The notes under the pieces are model-generated. The model was given only the letters and a program-made list of their open reading frames with translations, had not been told where the DNA came from and made no database searches. Positions 1 to 12,138 of a stretch of DNA of 64,000 nt are shown here, in pieces. Within the stretch, counting starts at the first letter, position 1. The number at the start of each line of letters is the position of its first letter. A program made the translations under genes and the position numbers. Location: positions 62,001 through 126,000 of the forward strand of contig JAKMXF010000011.1 of the NCBI GenBank assembly GCA_024704765.1. The letters are read 5' to 3'. This DNA is from Oopsacas minuta. Its lineage: Eukaryota > Porifera > Hexactinellida > Lyssacinosida > Leucopsacidae.

Positions 1-2276
1 TTGAGATTCTGTTAGTGTAATAGAGTATGATAATACATAATTGAACCATCCAGACTATATCAATACATTAAAAAGGTGAATATATGTGTGTGTAATATAT
101 AACTAAATATATATGTCGCAGTGTAGAACAGTGGGATAGGTTGGTTTAGGGGGCTTTGGTTCAAAATTATGTGCCGGCGCTATCACTTCAAACTCAAATT
201 CGCATTATCAGGGATTATTGGGCATGGATCAGTAAATTTTTGGCTTTCTGTAAGTGCACAATACTAATTTACAATACTATTGAGTAAATTATATATAAAT
301 ATAATTAAACCATAATAACAAATTTCCTAACAGATCAATATCATTTTAAGAATGATTTCCGTCTCAAACAATCCTACACTTGCTAAAAGCAATCAATAAA
401 GCGAATAATGATAAATCGACTGATAAAAACACAAAATAATGTAGGAAAGTCTGCGAAAATAATTGTTCAATCTTTACTCGATATGCGTTATCAGAAATTT
501 TCACTATTCCAACTAGATTATATTCAGATTCTAACAGGAATTCGGTTTTTGGCAAAACATTCGATTTCTGAATTTTTGCCGTAGTATTTTTGCCTCCTTG
601 TAATTGCTTCTTTCTCCTTAATACTATTCAATTACTATGTTTTTGCAACATTGATTATGTTAAAGTGCAGTTTTAATGTTTGTTTTAAGGGATATTTCGT
701 TAGCTTTCTTTTTCTTTTTCATGTGTTAAGTGATAATAATTCTTGATTTCAAGTGGAATATAAATTGATCAAAAATGATAACTATTGTTCATTGTTTAGT
801 TATTATACCTAACATAATGATTTATGTTGGAGAGCAGAAACTCCGGTTTCGGATGTATCTTGAAAAGGATTTCAGTAGTAACAGGGATATGAATTGATGG
901 TAGAAATAGTGAATAATGCATATGAATTGATGGTAGAAATAGTGAAAAATGCAACATCATCAAGTATTGTGAACCATGGCGTAAAATCAAGAGTAGTCTG
1001 TTCAAAATTTCAGGAAATAGTGAATTCTCATTATGATTAAGGTACTGCCTGACTATAAATAGTATTACGATGGGCCAAATTTACAGACATATATACTACT
1101 AAAACGCGATTAATCTATAAACATATGTTAGGTGCTCCATTTGACTCTTTGTTAGAAAACGCTATCGTTTTCCCTTTTTATGTCCTAAATACAATATTGA
1201 TTCATCAAGTAAAAGATAAAAGGGATCAAATAGAGTTAGTGATACTACTATGAATCTTTGTAATGGTGCTAGTTTCTCTACTTGATGTCCGGTTTTCATC
1301 CTAATAGGAGAACATTATAGTATTTCAAAGATAGTGATATGAAAACTTGGATTTTAGTAGTTTGAGGGTGGTTTTATGTCGGATACTAATATCTTTGGTA
1401 GCTAATTGGGTACTATAGAAGATATTAGCGAAAACAGTTGAGATATGGACTAGTCTCATAAAGCATATTTTGAAAATACTTAAACAATAAATTCCAAAAT
1501 GTAAACGAAAATAAACCAAAAAGAATTATTAAGCGAAAAAGAATCACTTCCAAACTACTCAATTTCAAATTTCAGATCTCTTTCAATGAAAAAACAAAAT
1601 AACTCTGCAAATTTGGATGAAAAACAGATATTTTGAATGAGGCATTCCATGTTAATTCAAAGAGAAATATAATTCTCCTAAAAATATTTGGAATTTGCAT
1701 ATTACAACCTGTAGATCTTGTAATAATACCCTGAAACTTTGACATTTCAATCACTTCATAAAGTCAGGTTATGCCACTTTTGTATCCTGTTTTATTGTAT
1801 ATTTTAGATCCTAGAAACTTAATGCTTTTAGTTAAAACTTGATAATTATCAGGGCAGCAGTATTTGTTTGGATATTTTACCGCCTCCCTTGAAAATTTAT
1901 TTTTCTTCGGAGTGTCGGAAAATTTTCTACACATAGGTTTTTTGATTGGATTCAACCAAACTTGACCAAAAGTTAGTCTATTAGTAGAAATATAATACCT
2001 AGAAATTTTGTATACAACATTTTGTAATTCCATCCTTATGTTTAAATGGAAAAGGTTGTTGATGATGGATAATCATGAACTTTCTTCTGGTATCAGTACA
2101 CATAGCATAGAGAGATCTGTGAAAGAATGGTCGTTGTATTAAGTATTTACTTAAGAGTTACTGATACGTATATATCAAATCAGAGCACATATTTAGCAAA
2201 TATTTGATATAGAAATGTCGTTTCGTACCCGGATTCTTATATATTTGCAGTACATAATGTTATGAATTCATGGAAT
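1..2276. other. AT-rich stretch, no gene recognised
   Basis: Only short, stop-rich reading frames without recognisable motifs are present on either strand. Positions 888-945 contain a short tandem duplication (a unit beginning tatgaattgatggtagaaa occurs twice). I see no exon with convincing splice sites. Confidence 0.6.
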
Positions 2277-2278
2277 TA

Positions 2279-2379
2279 CAGTCAACTCCGCTTAAACGGC
2301 ACGCATCGGTTCCAGCTCTTTTGTTCTGATTAAGCGGAGTTCTCGATAAACCGGTGTCCCAATGAAACAGAGTTAACTG
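2279..2379. mobile_element. Small pogo/Tc1-type MITE with TA target duplication
   Basis: A 101-bp unit is bounded by TA at 2277-2278 and 2380-2381. Its ends form an imperfect inverted repeat: left cagtcaactccgctt, right (reverse complement) cagttaactctgttt. An inner 12-bp inverted repeat, aactccgcttaa/ttaagcggagtt, adds fold-back structure. Ends starting CAGT beside a TA duplication are usual in pogo-type Tc1/mariner elements. It encodes nothing. The class is inferred from the ends only. Confidence 0.6.
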
Positions 2380-2381
2380 TA

Positions 2382-3080
2382 CTGCGCAACCTAGAAATGA
2401 AGATACATAGGGATATTTATAATGATGTTGACTTAACGCGAGATTTTCATTAAGCACAACAAATGTATGTGAGCTTGGAAATTATATTTGCATTGACTCA
2501 ATTGTAGAACTTCGTTAATACGAACCTCATAATTGCCAACCATCCAGCGATCCATGGATTATCCCAGGATTTACCATGATATCGAGGAAAATATAGTATA
2601 TTTTTCGCAATTTCTGATAAAATGGTGAAAATTCATATTAGTTGCATATACAATTAGAAATGGAGGGAAATGTGGAAAATCTCTGGATGTGAAGATAATA
2701 TTTAGGATAATAGTTATATAGGGTTGGCAAGTATGGAACCTAGATAACGCGAACAGATTCTGACAGTCGCTTGTGTTGGTAAACTAATTTCCACTATATT
2801 AGTATTATTCGTTTTTTAAAGGGAAATTCAGAAAATGTGGTCTCTATGGTCCCTGCTGCAAGTCAATTTGTAAAATCAAATAATCGGGATTGAAAGTGAC
2901 ATAGTACAATTTGGAAATTGCAAAGTGCCACGTAACGATTTAATACAGAGGATGCCGGTTACAGGAACGCTTCATTTAAACAGATTTGGATGTAGGAACA
3001 AGATTATAGAAAGCTATTCTAATATCTACTGTATTTTATGCCAATTCTACAAACATAGCTGTATAAAAACCAATTAGACT
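2382..3080. other. Intergenic, no feature recognised
   Basis: AT-rich sequence without a convincing reading frame. The phrase gtggtctctatggtc (about 2838-2852) resembles phrases at 6355-6376 and 8930-8944, which hints at decayed related repeats, but I cannot set boundaries. Confidence 0.5.
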
Positions 3081-3084
3081 ACTA

Positions 3085-4400
3085 ACGGGTGAGCACTAAA
3101 TTTAGACATATTTTATATTCACCATAACAACGAGATATTTCCAAATTCATAAATCTTTGTTCAGCAATGCATTACTTGTATATAGATTTCAAATTCAAAC
3201 CATTTCAATTATTTTAGAACATGGCATCTGGAGATGGATCATTTGAAAGCGGCACAACGGCGACACATTATTGGACAAATTTTCGTTAAAATTATGAGCA
3301 TGGGATTTCTTATCCAGTTAAGCATTGTTTGGCGTTTGGAATCGCAAGATCTATTATCTACAACATTATTTCTACTATCAAGAATAGAGGAACCCTAAAC
3401 AGGAAGTTGGGTAGCGGTCGCAAGTCTGTCAAATGCCCAAGAGGCTCCGGTGATCTCTATTGTGCAAAATAAGCAATAAAATAGGAGTCTCCACCAGAAA
3501 AATGGCTCGAAAATTCGATATCTCTCAATCATATGTTCGTAAGATTATCAAAGAGAATGGCGCTACATGTCGTAAACATAAGCGAGTCCCAGATAGCAAA
3601 CCCGAACAAGAATTGAGGGCTAAGTCCAGGTTTCTAAAATTGCGGAGAGACTTTTCCCCCATCAAGCACAACTCAATTGTAATGGATCACGAATCGTATT
3701 TCGGACGAAAGGGTGACCATGTCAATGTCAATAAGGATTATTATATTTCAGAATCTGTCTCAGCCAAGTCTCTAAATCCTAGAGTCAGTTACATTCGTAA
3801 ATCCAATTACCTGCCTAAACCTTTAAATTGGTTAGCAATTTCGAAATAAGGAATATTGGAGCCATACTTGTGTCCTCGGAATCTTTCAGTTACTGGCGAA
3901 ATTTACCGAAATCAATGCGTAAAAAAGCATCTAATTCCTTTCATAGAAAGGTTTCATGATGAGGGTGAATATTACTTCTGGACTGATCTAGCAAGTAGCC
4001 ATTATGCGAAAGATATGCTTAAACTTCTTAAGATCTAAATATCCCATATGTTCCAAAATCCCTCATAATATACCCCATTAAGGCCAATTGAGGATTTATG
4101 GGGTTATTTGAAATCCAAAGTTTATGAAGGTGGGTGGGAAGCTAAATCCTTCAGAATGTTGAAGCAAAGGATTCGGAAATCAATTAGGCAAGTAGAATTT
4201 TCAATTGTCCAAAAGCTGTTTCAAGTATCAGGACGAATATCCGAAGATCTGCAGACAATGGCTCATTAGCAGCGATCCATTGAGTTCTAGCTAAATTAAA
4301 ATATAGTTAAACAAGTATGATCGAATTATGCAATACTCTGTTGATAATTGTTACATGCTCAACCAGGATGAAATTTTTTTAATTTTTAGTGCTCACCCGT
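3085..4400 (+). mobile_element. Tc1-like DNA transposon (copy A), complete ends
   Basis: The 1316-bp element has perfect terminal inverted repeats (acgggtgagcactaaa at the left, its reverse complement at 4385-4400). It is flanked by the TA duplication at 3083-3084 and 4401-4402. It carries one broken transposase gene on the plus strand. Intact ends with a decayed gene suggest a moderately old insertion. Confidence 0.9.
3221..4269 (+). pseudogene. Tc1-like transposase, broken
   Basis: This would have been the DDE/D transposase that cuts and pastes the surrounding element in the nucleus. It starts at the ATG at 3221 (MASGDGSFES). An N-terminal helix-turn-helix region follows, with the linker GSGRKS, a second HTH around ARKFDISQSYVRKIIKENGA (about 3500-3560), then the catalytic-type blocks IVMDHESYF (about 3675), WTDLASSHYA (about 3980) and RPIEDLWGYLK (about 4080). 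The order of blocks is that of the Tc1/IS630 group. The gap between the second and third blocks is about 40 residues, closer to DDxD-type relatives than to classical Tc1 DD34E. Several frameshifts and stops (near 3470, 3849, 4036, 4060) break the frame. It ends at TAG 4267-4269. Confidence 0.85.
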
Positions 4401-4404
4401 TAGT

Positions 4405-5857
4405 TTAAGAAGGTTCTTATAATTAGAACAAATGAAATTAGGGTGCATGACTAGTTCCTACTCCTAAAAACTCTTGTGCCTTCCTAAACTAGTCTTACCC
4501 AGTAACCCCAACCCAGAAAGTCGGGACACTAAAGGGCAAATGTACAAATTTACAGTTGAAAATATATAGGAATCTAAGGATATTGCTGCACAAAACATCA
4601 AAATTTTGCCATTATAGAGTTATTATTGATGATATATCACAATCCGCTACATCATGTCATAACCTCCGAATGAATGTATGTGACCACAGGCAGAATGATT
4701 AACCGGTAAATGGATTTCTACAAACATTCTTCCAATATTTCATCAATAAAACGAAACTAATTAAAAACTCATTTCATTATATTCAAAATTACTCCCATAC
4801 TATTTCTCTCAAAAAAGATAAAGAGAAATATCTGTTGAAAGATTTGCAGTATTATGGATATAAAAAAATAAAATTTAATAAAATAAAAACTGTTTTGAGG
4901 TTAATTCTGGTCCGAAGTAGACTTAAATTAGATAGCAAAACCAAGTTTAAGATAAGTTTTACCAAAACTAAGTATATAGTTAAGTTTAAGCAAAAACTAG
5001 GACAATGTTTAAGTTAAAGTTTTGTTAATACCACACCAGGTGTCATAAATGGGGAAGTGCCCCCCAAATCGTGTGAATTTTCATCATTTTCTGTTACTGC
5101 AAATATTATTCAGCTATTTGGAAAAACAGTTGATATATTTTTTGCCTCCGAATATTGCCCTCTGTGTTTCCCTTCTACCCTCTAAGCTTATACTTTGTAC
5201 TGTGTGTATTTGTGCTTTCACCTTTTGGGCTTAGAGTTAGGAGAAAAATCACGGTATTAGAACAAGTTAACTATGTTAAAAGTAGTGATATGAGTATATG
5301 TAAAATGAGAGATTCTAGTACAGGAGTTCCCATCCCTTGGCCTGCGAGGTCGTTTAAACTTGACTGCCGAATCGCTATGTACACATCATACAATTGTCAT
5401 GTTCCCAACTTCCAATATAGGTGCTTTAAATCTTATAAACGTCCTGGCCCTATTACCAAATTTTATCATCCATATAGTTAATAGAATGATGGTCTTGCTT
5501 TGCCCAACCACAGACTTCTTGAATACCCGAACTTTAAACTTGAATTTACGAATTTAGCATAGGCCGAAAACTCTACTGTGTCCCTACTGATAAATAGTAA
5601 TACGCTAATGCTTGATTCAGGAAATATTATTGTGGTATAGGAAGTAATATGCGACTTCCTATACCAGTCTAATGGTCATATTTGTCGAGGGAAATAAATT
5701 ATGGAATGTGAGTTATACTGTGTTCAAACATAGCCATAAATGGAAATAATGATCACGTAGGCCTGCGCTGGTTTTGTTGTTAAAATTATAGAAATCAATG
5801 CTAATAGAAAAGAAATTTTTTCGAAATACGTGAATTAATTGGTTGGCAGCAATAATT
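4405..5857. other. Intergenic, no gene recognised
   Basis: AT-rich. A slightly GC-richer stretch at about 5150-5540 holds two open frames on the plus strand, but neither resembles a family I know and there is no repeat boundary. Positions 4900-5015 are a low-complexity run rich in aagtttaag-like phrases. Confidence 0.5.
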
Positions 5858-5859
5858 TA

Positions 5860-6522
5860 GCGAAATTAATCACTCTAAATCCTTATCTTTGACACCTTGT
5901 TGGGCTATAAATTTGATCTATTAGCGAATATTGAATTATAGAAAAATCTAATCCCGTTTCTATACAAACTGTATAAAAACAATGTTATGATAAGGTTGGC
6001 ACGTTTATGAGGTACAGTAGAGACCGTGAATGATACAAGATTTGTCAATTTTCCATGTATAACTTGATAATCGTTGAAATTATCGTCAAATCAGGATTTC
6101 CCAATATAACTCTCATACCTAACCTCGCATAACTTTATAATTCATTTCGATATTATACCTCTAAGGATAATTGCGGAATTACCAAAGTGACAGTATATGG
6201 GCATGTTGCTGATAACGTCACATTGGTAAAAATATTCTAACGAGGAATATTACAAGGGTATGTAAATTTGGGTGTATATATAATATTGGTTATCCTGATT
6301 TGACAAGAATTCCTACAATAATCGAGGTAAAAGTGGATATTGACAAGCATCTGTCATCCATGGTCTCTACTGTAACTCGGGAAGGTGGAAATTTATCATG
6401 ATATTGAAATTTTATTCCCTGTAGAAATGTTATTAGATCATCAAAATTTAAAATTAGGTAAAAGATCAGATGTATAGCTCTACATGAATCAAAGATAAGG
6501 TTTTAGAGTGATTAATTTGGCG
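5860..6522. mobile_element. 663-bp fold-back MITE with TA duplication
   Basis: The two ends are long imperfect inverted repeats. Both arms share attaatcactctaaa followed by ccttatctttga (5865-5891 at the left, reverse-complemented at 6490-6517). The internal parts also pair: cagtagagacc at 6014-6024 matches ggtctctactg at 6361-6371. TA flanks both ends (5858-5859 and 6523-6524). There is no coding capacity. It is probably a non-autonomous Tc1/mariner-type or other TA-targeting element; the class cannot be settled from the ends. Confidence 0.65.
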
Positions 6523-6524
6523 TA

Positions 6525-9455
6525 AATCTTGATACTAAGCAAACAAATTTGCACATTTCGAAAATATTGTTTTGTATTGAAGACGTATTTCCACAATTTT
6601 GTAGCATATTCAATACCTGAAATAAAACTAATACATTTCAAATGTCTAAAGCTAACTGATATCGATAAATTAATAATAATAACTTATATGGAAGGGTGTA
6701 AAATCCCACAACTTACATACCACAAATATTTTCGATAAATTAATGTGACCTGCAGACAGGGGAGTAGCTAGGGTAGGCATAAGAGGCTTTGCCGCACCCT
6801 TTGTGCGGCCCTAGCTGCGACTCGGCCTGCGAAGTCCATAAATATGACCTATAATTCGAAAATAAACACTTCCTTAGCCACACAGGAATATGTTCACATT
6901 CCAATCAGAGAAACCAATCTTATCAACTAAACTATTCTCCTTTGGCATTATATACAACATACAAACATTAAAAACATTGGCACATAGTTTAAACACAGCT
7001 TGAGAAGCCGTATTTCTTCCTAAACTAGTTTTGCGAAACAATATGATGAGATATCATGTTATATGCAATAGAAATGCAGACTTTAATACGCATATCTATT
7101 TGTCACAAATACAGACTCAAGCTATAAATATAATACATATTTCTCGAGATATGTGGTAATATGTATTTCAGTTGGCAATCTCGTTTTCAAGCTTTCTCGG
7201 GAAATACTTTACGATATAGTAAATAAGCCATGCTGGATTACAAGATATCAATACACAAGAATGTTTTCGGCCTAAGCTAATATCACCTTGAAATAGAAGT
7301 TGAAAGTCTGAGTACTCAATATATCTGTGGTCTAACATAATCAGGGTGACCGTATGTATTTGCGACCACAAACAGTTACATAGAATTAAATATTTTGCTA
7401 TTTCTACTATAATCAGGTAACCATTGAAATTGCGACTAAATAAATAGCATTTCATTTTACAACTGATACATTGCAGCAAACGTGGACACAGTTCAAAGGG
7501 AAATTTGTGTCGATATTCGTAATCAGCATAAGTTTCCTACTGTTGAACAAATTTGCCTAGCAACGCAAGAACTCAAGAATGTATCTACATTCCTTTCGAA
7601 TATTATATCCAAATCATATCCAATGACCCACGTTCGAAGCCGTTAGACAAGCTGAGTCTAGTTACACACGTTTTAAGAATCAGAAGATGTAAAGAAAAAT
7701 GCACTGTCATCATTTTGCGGTCACAATATTGGGTTACGAAATTGGAAATATTTCTTCGTGAAGTCCTTGGTTCAATAGCTCCCAAAATATATAGCGTAAC
7801 AATTCCCCTGCAAAATAACGAAATTGAAAGGAACCTGACAAAACTATTATAAGAAAATCAACAGGCTCGGGAGGACAAAAATAGTGTCTAAAGATAGTTT
7901 AGATGGTTAATATGTGTGTAAGTAAACTCAGAAAGCCTAGCGGCGTCGAACAAGGAGTTAACCGATTGTTAATGATTGCTAGGAAAAATTTTTCCAGATA
8001 TGTTGGCTACTTGAAAGACGGGAATTTTAGTTTGATTACGAAAATCACTATAAAAATTAAATACCATTGAAATTGTAGATTGTATATGAGTTTCCATGTA
8101 TAAATGATAATAAAGTAAACTTCCTTTATATCCTAGTCCGAGTTATCAAGAGTCCCGTGACAAAATAGTGATTATTTGCATCATAGCTTGAGGTTAATTT
8201 ATAAAAGGAAGAGGAAATATTGTGATGGGAAAACAGTAACTGGTGCATAATTACCCGAATAAATGTATTATTGATGTGCAACATTCACAAAAAACACATT
8301 TGTGGAAAAGTTCAGATTAAAGTGACGTCATCTGTAGCGTAATTGTCAAATATGTATAAAAATGGCCCATCTGTTAATCCATGTAAAACTCAAAAGATTG
8401 ATTCATACTAAAATGCAGGAATACCGAATGATCACAATATTTTCCCTATAAATTTGTTATACAAAGTTCGCACATTAATTTTGTCAATATCCTCATATAT
8501 CATATTTCAATGAAAACGCTCAGGAGACTAAAGAAATAGTTGGAAAATGTGATTAAAAATTTATCACCACCCTCTAGAAGAATATTTGTTAATATTTACG
8601 GTACATTAGATAATAATACAAATTAGGATAAAAGGTTCCCAAATCTTTTGAATTTTCAAAAATTGAAAAAATACATATAGTATACATTCAACTTTCCATA
8701 CCCTTGTAATTCACTATGATATGATTTCCTAGGAGGATTGCAAATAAAGCACATAAAAAAGACCAGATATGAGCATAATCAGGATAATGTCATATTGGCA
8801 AGAGATATCATACCAAAATGTATTTAAGGATATGGGAAATCGAATATATACTATACATTGGCCTTGCAGATTGAACACAATTGTATAAAAAATCGAGTTA
8901 TAAGTGGATTAGGACGAAACATGTGACATCTATGGTCTCTACGATATTTAAAATTTGGGTTCATTATCATGATAAATTTGTATATTATATACAAAAGGTT
9001 TTACATCACTTAGTATTTCAATATTTACATGATAGATCAATAATGAACATTCAAAATGGTTTCAAAGATGGAGCACTTTAGCACATATATGACGTCACAT
9101 CGAACTTAAAATGTTCCAAAATGTGTTTTTTGCTAACTGTTACATATCAAAAATACAAATATTCAGGTGAAATGTATCAGTTTCTTATTATCAGGATGAT
9201 AAAATTGCACATCAAAATGTATACGCATCCTTTGTTCCCCTGTCTAGCAAAAATTGACTCAGCGAGCTGGCCAGAGATTAGTAGGCTATCCCTCAATATA
9301 GGCGAATGAAATGATATACCTAATATAATCAGATCTCAGTTAGATATGAGCATGATTGTATATGGTAAAAAAAACAATCTAAATAGTGGAAAATAGCTCA
9401 AATTCCAAAAGATTATAGATAGCAAAAATTGTAACAACTAATATCTTTGAGATAT
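6525..9455. other. Long intergenic stretch with decayed repeat fragments
   Basis: No recognised gene. Positions 7478-7620 read as a short coding-like segment on the plus strand (VQREICVDIRNQHKFPTVE) that I cannot assign. The end of this stretch (8920-9080) shares the phrase atggtctctac and nearby atcatgataaatt with the MITE at 5860-6522, so it may hold a diverged relative. Everything else is AT-rich and featureless. Confidence 0.5.
6766..6816. repeat. GC-rich nested hairpin
   Basis: The outer stem agctaggg (6766-6773) pairs with ccctagct (6809-6816). The inner stem gccgcac (6791-6797) pairs with gtgcggc (6803-6809). It stands out in an otherwise very AT-rich stretch and looks like the end or core of a small mobile repeat. 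No function can be assigned. Confidence 0.5.
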
Positions 9456-9456
9456 A

Positions 9457-10798
9457 CAGGGTGCAACAAAAGTATTGTCGTCATTTTAATATACATTAAA
9501 TTCAAATACCACATTCGTATACAACCCTCGTAATTGATTTCTCTCAGTAAATATGTGTTTATACTACTTAGTTAAACTCGAGTGAAGTCAAATCTTACAT
9601 AAATATATTTTTGGAATTATTGTCGTCATTTTGAAAATTTCTGCTTAATGGTAGTGATATGAATGTCCAGGATTACGGATTATCTTTAAGATCTCAGGCA
9701 TTGAGGATGCTTGAAGCAGGAGAAACGCCTAAAAAGGTTGCTCAAGTGTGGAATGTCAATATTCGATCAGTTCAGAGATGGGGGCCTGGCGATAAATTGG
9801 GATTTTACATGGAATCGAAGCCTAAGTCTGGACGGCCGCCAAAAATTGATAGTGTGCGAAAATTGTCATCGCAAGTCTTTGGGGAAGAGAAGGCAATCTA
9901 CACGAAAGCTAGCTCTGAGATTAACGAGAAGAGGTTGTGATATCTCTCACACCTCTGTACATCGATATTTAAGAAGTCTCTAGGTACTACGCCATTTAAA
10001 ACGCCGAAAATGCCTCGATTGACCTTGAAAATGAAGAAAAACCGGATCGAATTTGAGCAGAAACACAAGGATTGGACTGTAGAAGATTGGAATAGAGTTC
10101 TGTAGTCGGATGGATCTCCATTCGAATTGTTTGCAACCCAAACAGACAGAATGACCGAGTTTAGAGCAAGGATTCTGGTTCAATTGAACCTTGCACAAAG
10201 ATAAAATTTCAGGCGAAAATTCACGTTTGGGGCATTGATGCCTCACCAAGCCCTATCTAAGCTGCATGTTATATCTCAGGGGCAAACTATTAATGGAGAG
10301 TACTATCGTACGAAGATTTTGGCTGGATCTTGCAAAGATGCGATCAATAGAACAGCAAAAAATGGATCGGTTTTACAGCGGGCCATGACTTCAAAGATGT
10401 CCGAGATAATTTTTATGCAGACGGGGCTCCCGCTCATACGGCCAAACTAACGCAAGAATGGTGCAAACTGAATCTTCCAGCGTTTTGGCAGTAAGCGGAG
10501 TGGCCTGGGAACTCACCTGACCTCAATCCCATTGAAAACTTATGGTCAATACTGAAAAACAAAGTAGAAGAGTTTGAGCAAGCAAGCACCGAGAATAACC
10601 TCATCAAAAATTTGGAAAAGGCATGGAGTGGTATTTCAGGAGATGTTTTGCAAAATATGGTCTCCAGTATGCCCAGGCGAGTAGCACTCGTATTAGAAAG
10701 ACAAGGATACTAAATTGGGAAGTAATAATGTAATAATTGTTGTATTTTGCCTACGTTTGATTCATTATATGAAACGATAATACTTTTGTTACACCCTG
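9457..10798 (+). mobile_element. Tc1-like DNA transposon (copy B), complete ends
   Basis: The 1342-bp element starts cagggtgcaacaaaagtatt and ends in the matching inverted form (aatacttttgttacaccctg). The TA duplication lies at 9455-9456 and 10799-10800. It encloses one broken transposase gene on the plus strand. Confidence 0.9.
9659..10713 (+). pseudogene. Tc1-like transposase, broken
   Basis: The start at ATG 9659 (MNVQDYGLSL) is followed by a helix-turn-helix region with RMLEAGETPKKVAQVWNVN and the GRPPKI AT-hook-like linker (about 9830). Near the C-terminus, across frame changes, lie the DDE blocks GAPAHTA (about 10420-10445) and WPGNSPDLNPIENLWS (about 10500-10548), the signature of Tc1 transposases. 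Stops at 9938-9940, 10103-10105 and 10202-10204 and at least three frameshifts make it non-functional. The end is TAA at 10711-10713. Without these lesions the length (about 350 codons) would match the family. Confidence 0.88.
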
Positions 10799-10800
10799 TA

Positions 10801-12138
10801 CAAATTATTTATTTCAGAACCGCACCAAAAACCCTGGGACATTTGATAAATCCATAACTTTAAATATTATGAGAGATTTCGTTTTGTTGATTCCCCATCA
10901 ATTGTATAAATACTTAGTGAAACTTCCAATAACTGCCCATCGATCTCAAGAAATCCCATATTTTAGTATTGTTGTTTGGGAAATATATTGTAGTAGGGCT
11001 GTTAAGCTCACATTTTTCAGGATAATGTACATTCTTCTTTAAAGGCATGAATGTTCCCCCATAACATCTAAATACCAAAAGGAGTAATTGTAGAGGTGAC
11101 AACAATTCAAAACGGCGTCTAACCCCAGTGTCGGACATTTTTACGTGCCTCTTTGCGACACATTCTGATAATCTTAATTCCTGTATACATACATTAGGTT
11201 TCTGTATTACGATTTGTAGGTTGATATTCCTATCAGTTTAAAATTCCATTCCTTTGAGTGGCCACTCGAGTATGCTTGCCAATATTCTTTGAAAGGGATC
11301 ATAGCCTATCTACTATATAATATAAAAATTCAAATCACTGTCTGTGTGGGTTATTGAAATTATGCTATTCTACTAAATATCAATTTAGGAAAGAATATAT
11401 ATTGAATTTAAATTATCTTGTTGGACATACAAAAATGTTATAATCAAATCCTGCATACCTATTTAACCCTATTTAACAAGTGTAAGCTAATCTCTGGGAT
11501 AATTTTGAAATGTTCACTAAAAGGTGAGAAAATAATATTAATCATAGGATCGATAAAATGATAAATCAGAGTATATATATTTAATTGAATGCATTGACCA
11601 ATTGAATTGCAGGCTACATCAATACCAATACAATACAGTGCTAAGTAAATCACATACACTCCGCCAGAACTAATATTATGCATTTAAGCCTATTGCAAAA
11701 CCCTACAATCTGATTGGGCGATAATACAGAGGGGCAAAATAAGTGAAGATATACAGATTAGAATATTCCAAATGTCAGGTGCACAACTATATGTCATTAA
11801 GAGTATACATGCATAATGTAGTCTTAATCTCCTATGGTGAGAACTGTAGAGCGAAAACATATATAAGTAGATATACTAAGTCAACGATTTCATAACTGAG
11901 CCACTATACTATGTAATAGTACATTAAAAATGGGTTGTTTTTGTGTGTATATGTATTTGTCCAGAATTAATCAGAAAATCCATGTCGTAAAAGCTCAAAA
12001 TTTCCACACATTGGTAATTTTGCCCTGCGATAATGATCTATTGGAGTTTCTTATAGGATAGTATAGGCATATATATACATGTATATTATGGAGTAAAACA
12101 CAAGTAAGATAATTTTGCTAAGTAAATATTTTGAGAAG
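10801..12138. other. AT-rich stretch; possible Helitron 5' end inside
   Basis: No gene is recognised. At about 11309 the phrase tctactatataatataaaa, soon followed by tgtctgtgtggg, resembles the 5' termini of many arthropod Helitrons. It lies 0.8 kb upstream of the Helitron Rep relic at 12139. No terminal inverted repeats are expected for Helitrons, so this boundary is only suggestive. Confidence 0.4.

Noticed and set aside
8880-9310. Two short frames as small genes
   Set aside because: AT-rich, no motifs, and overlapping a region that looks like a decayed repeat.
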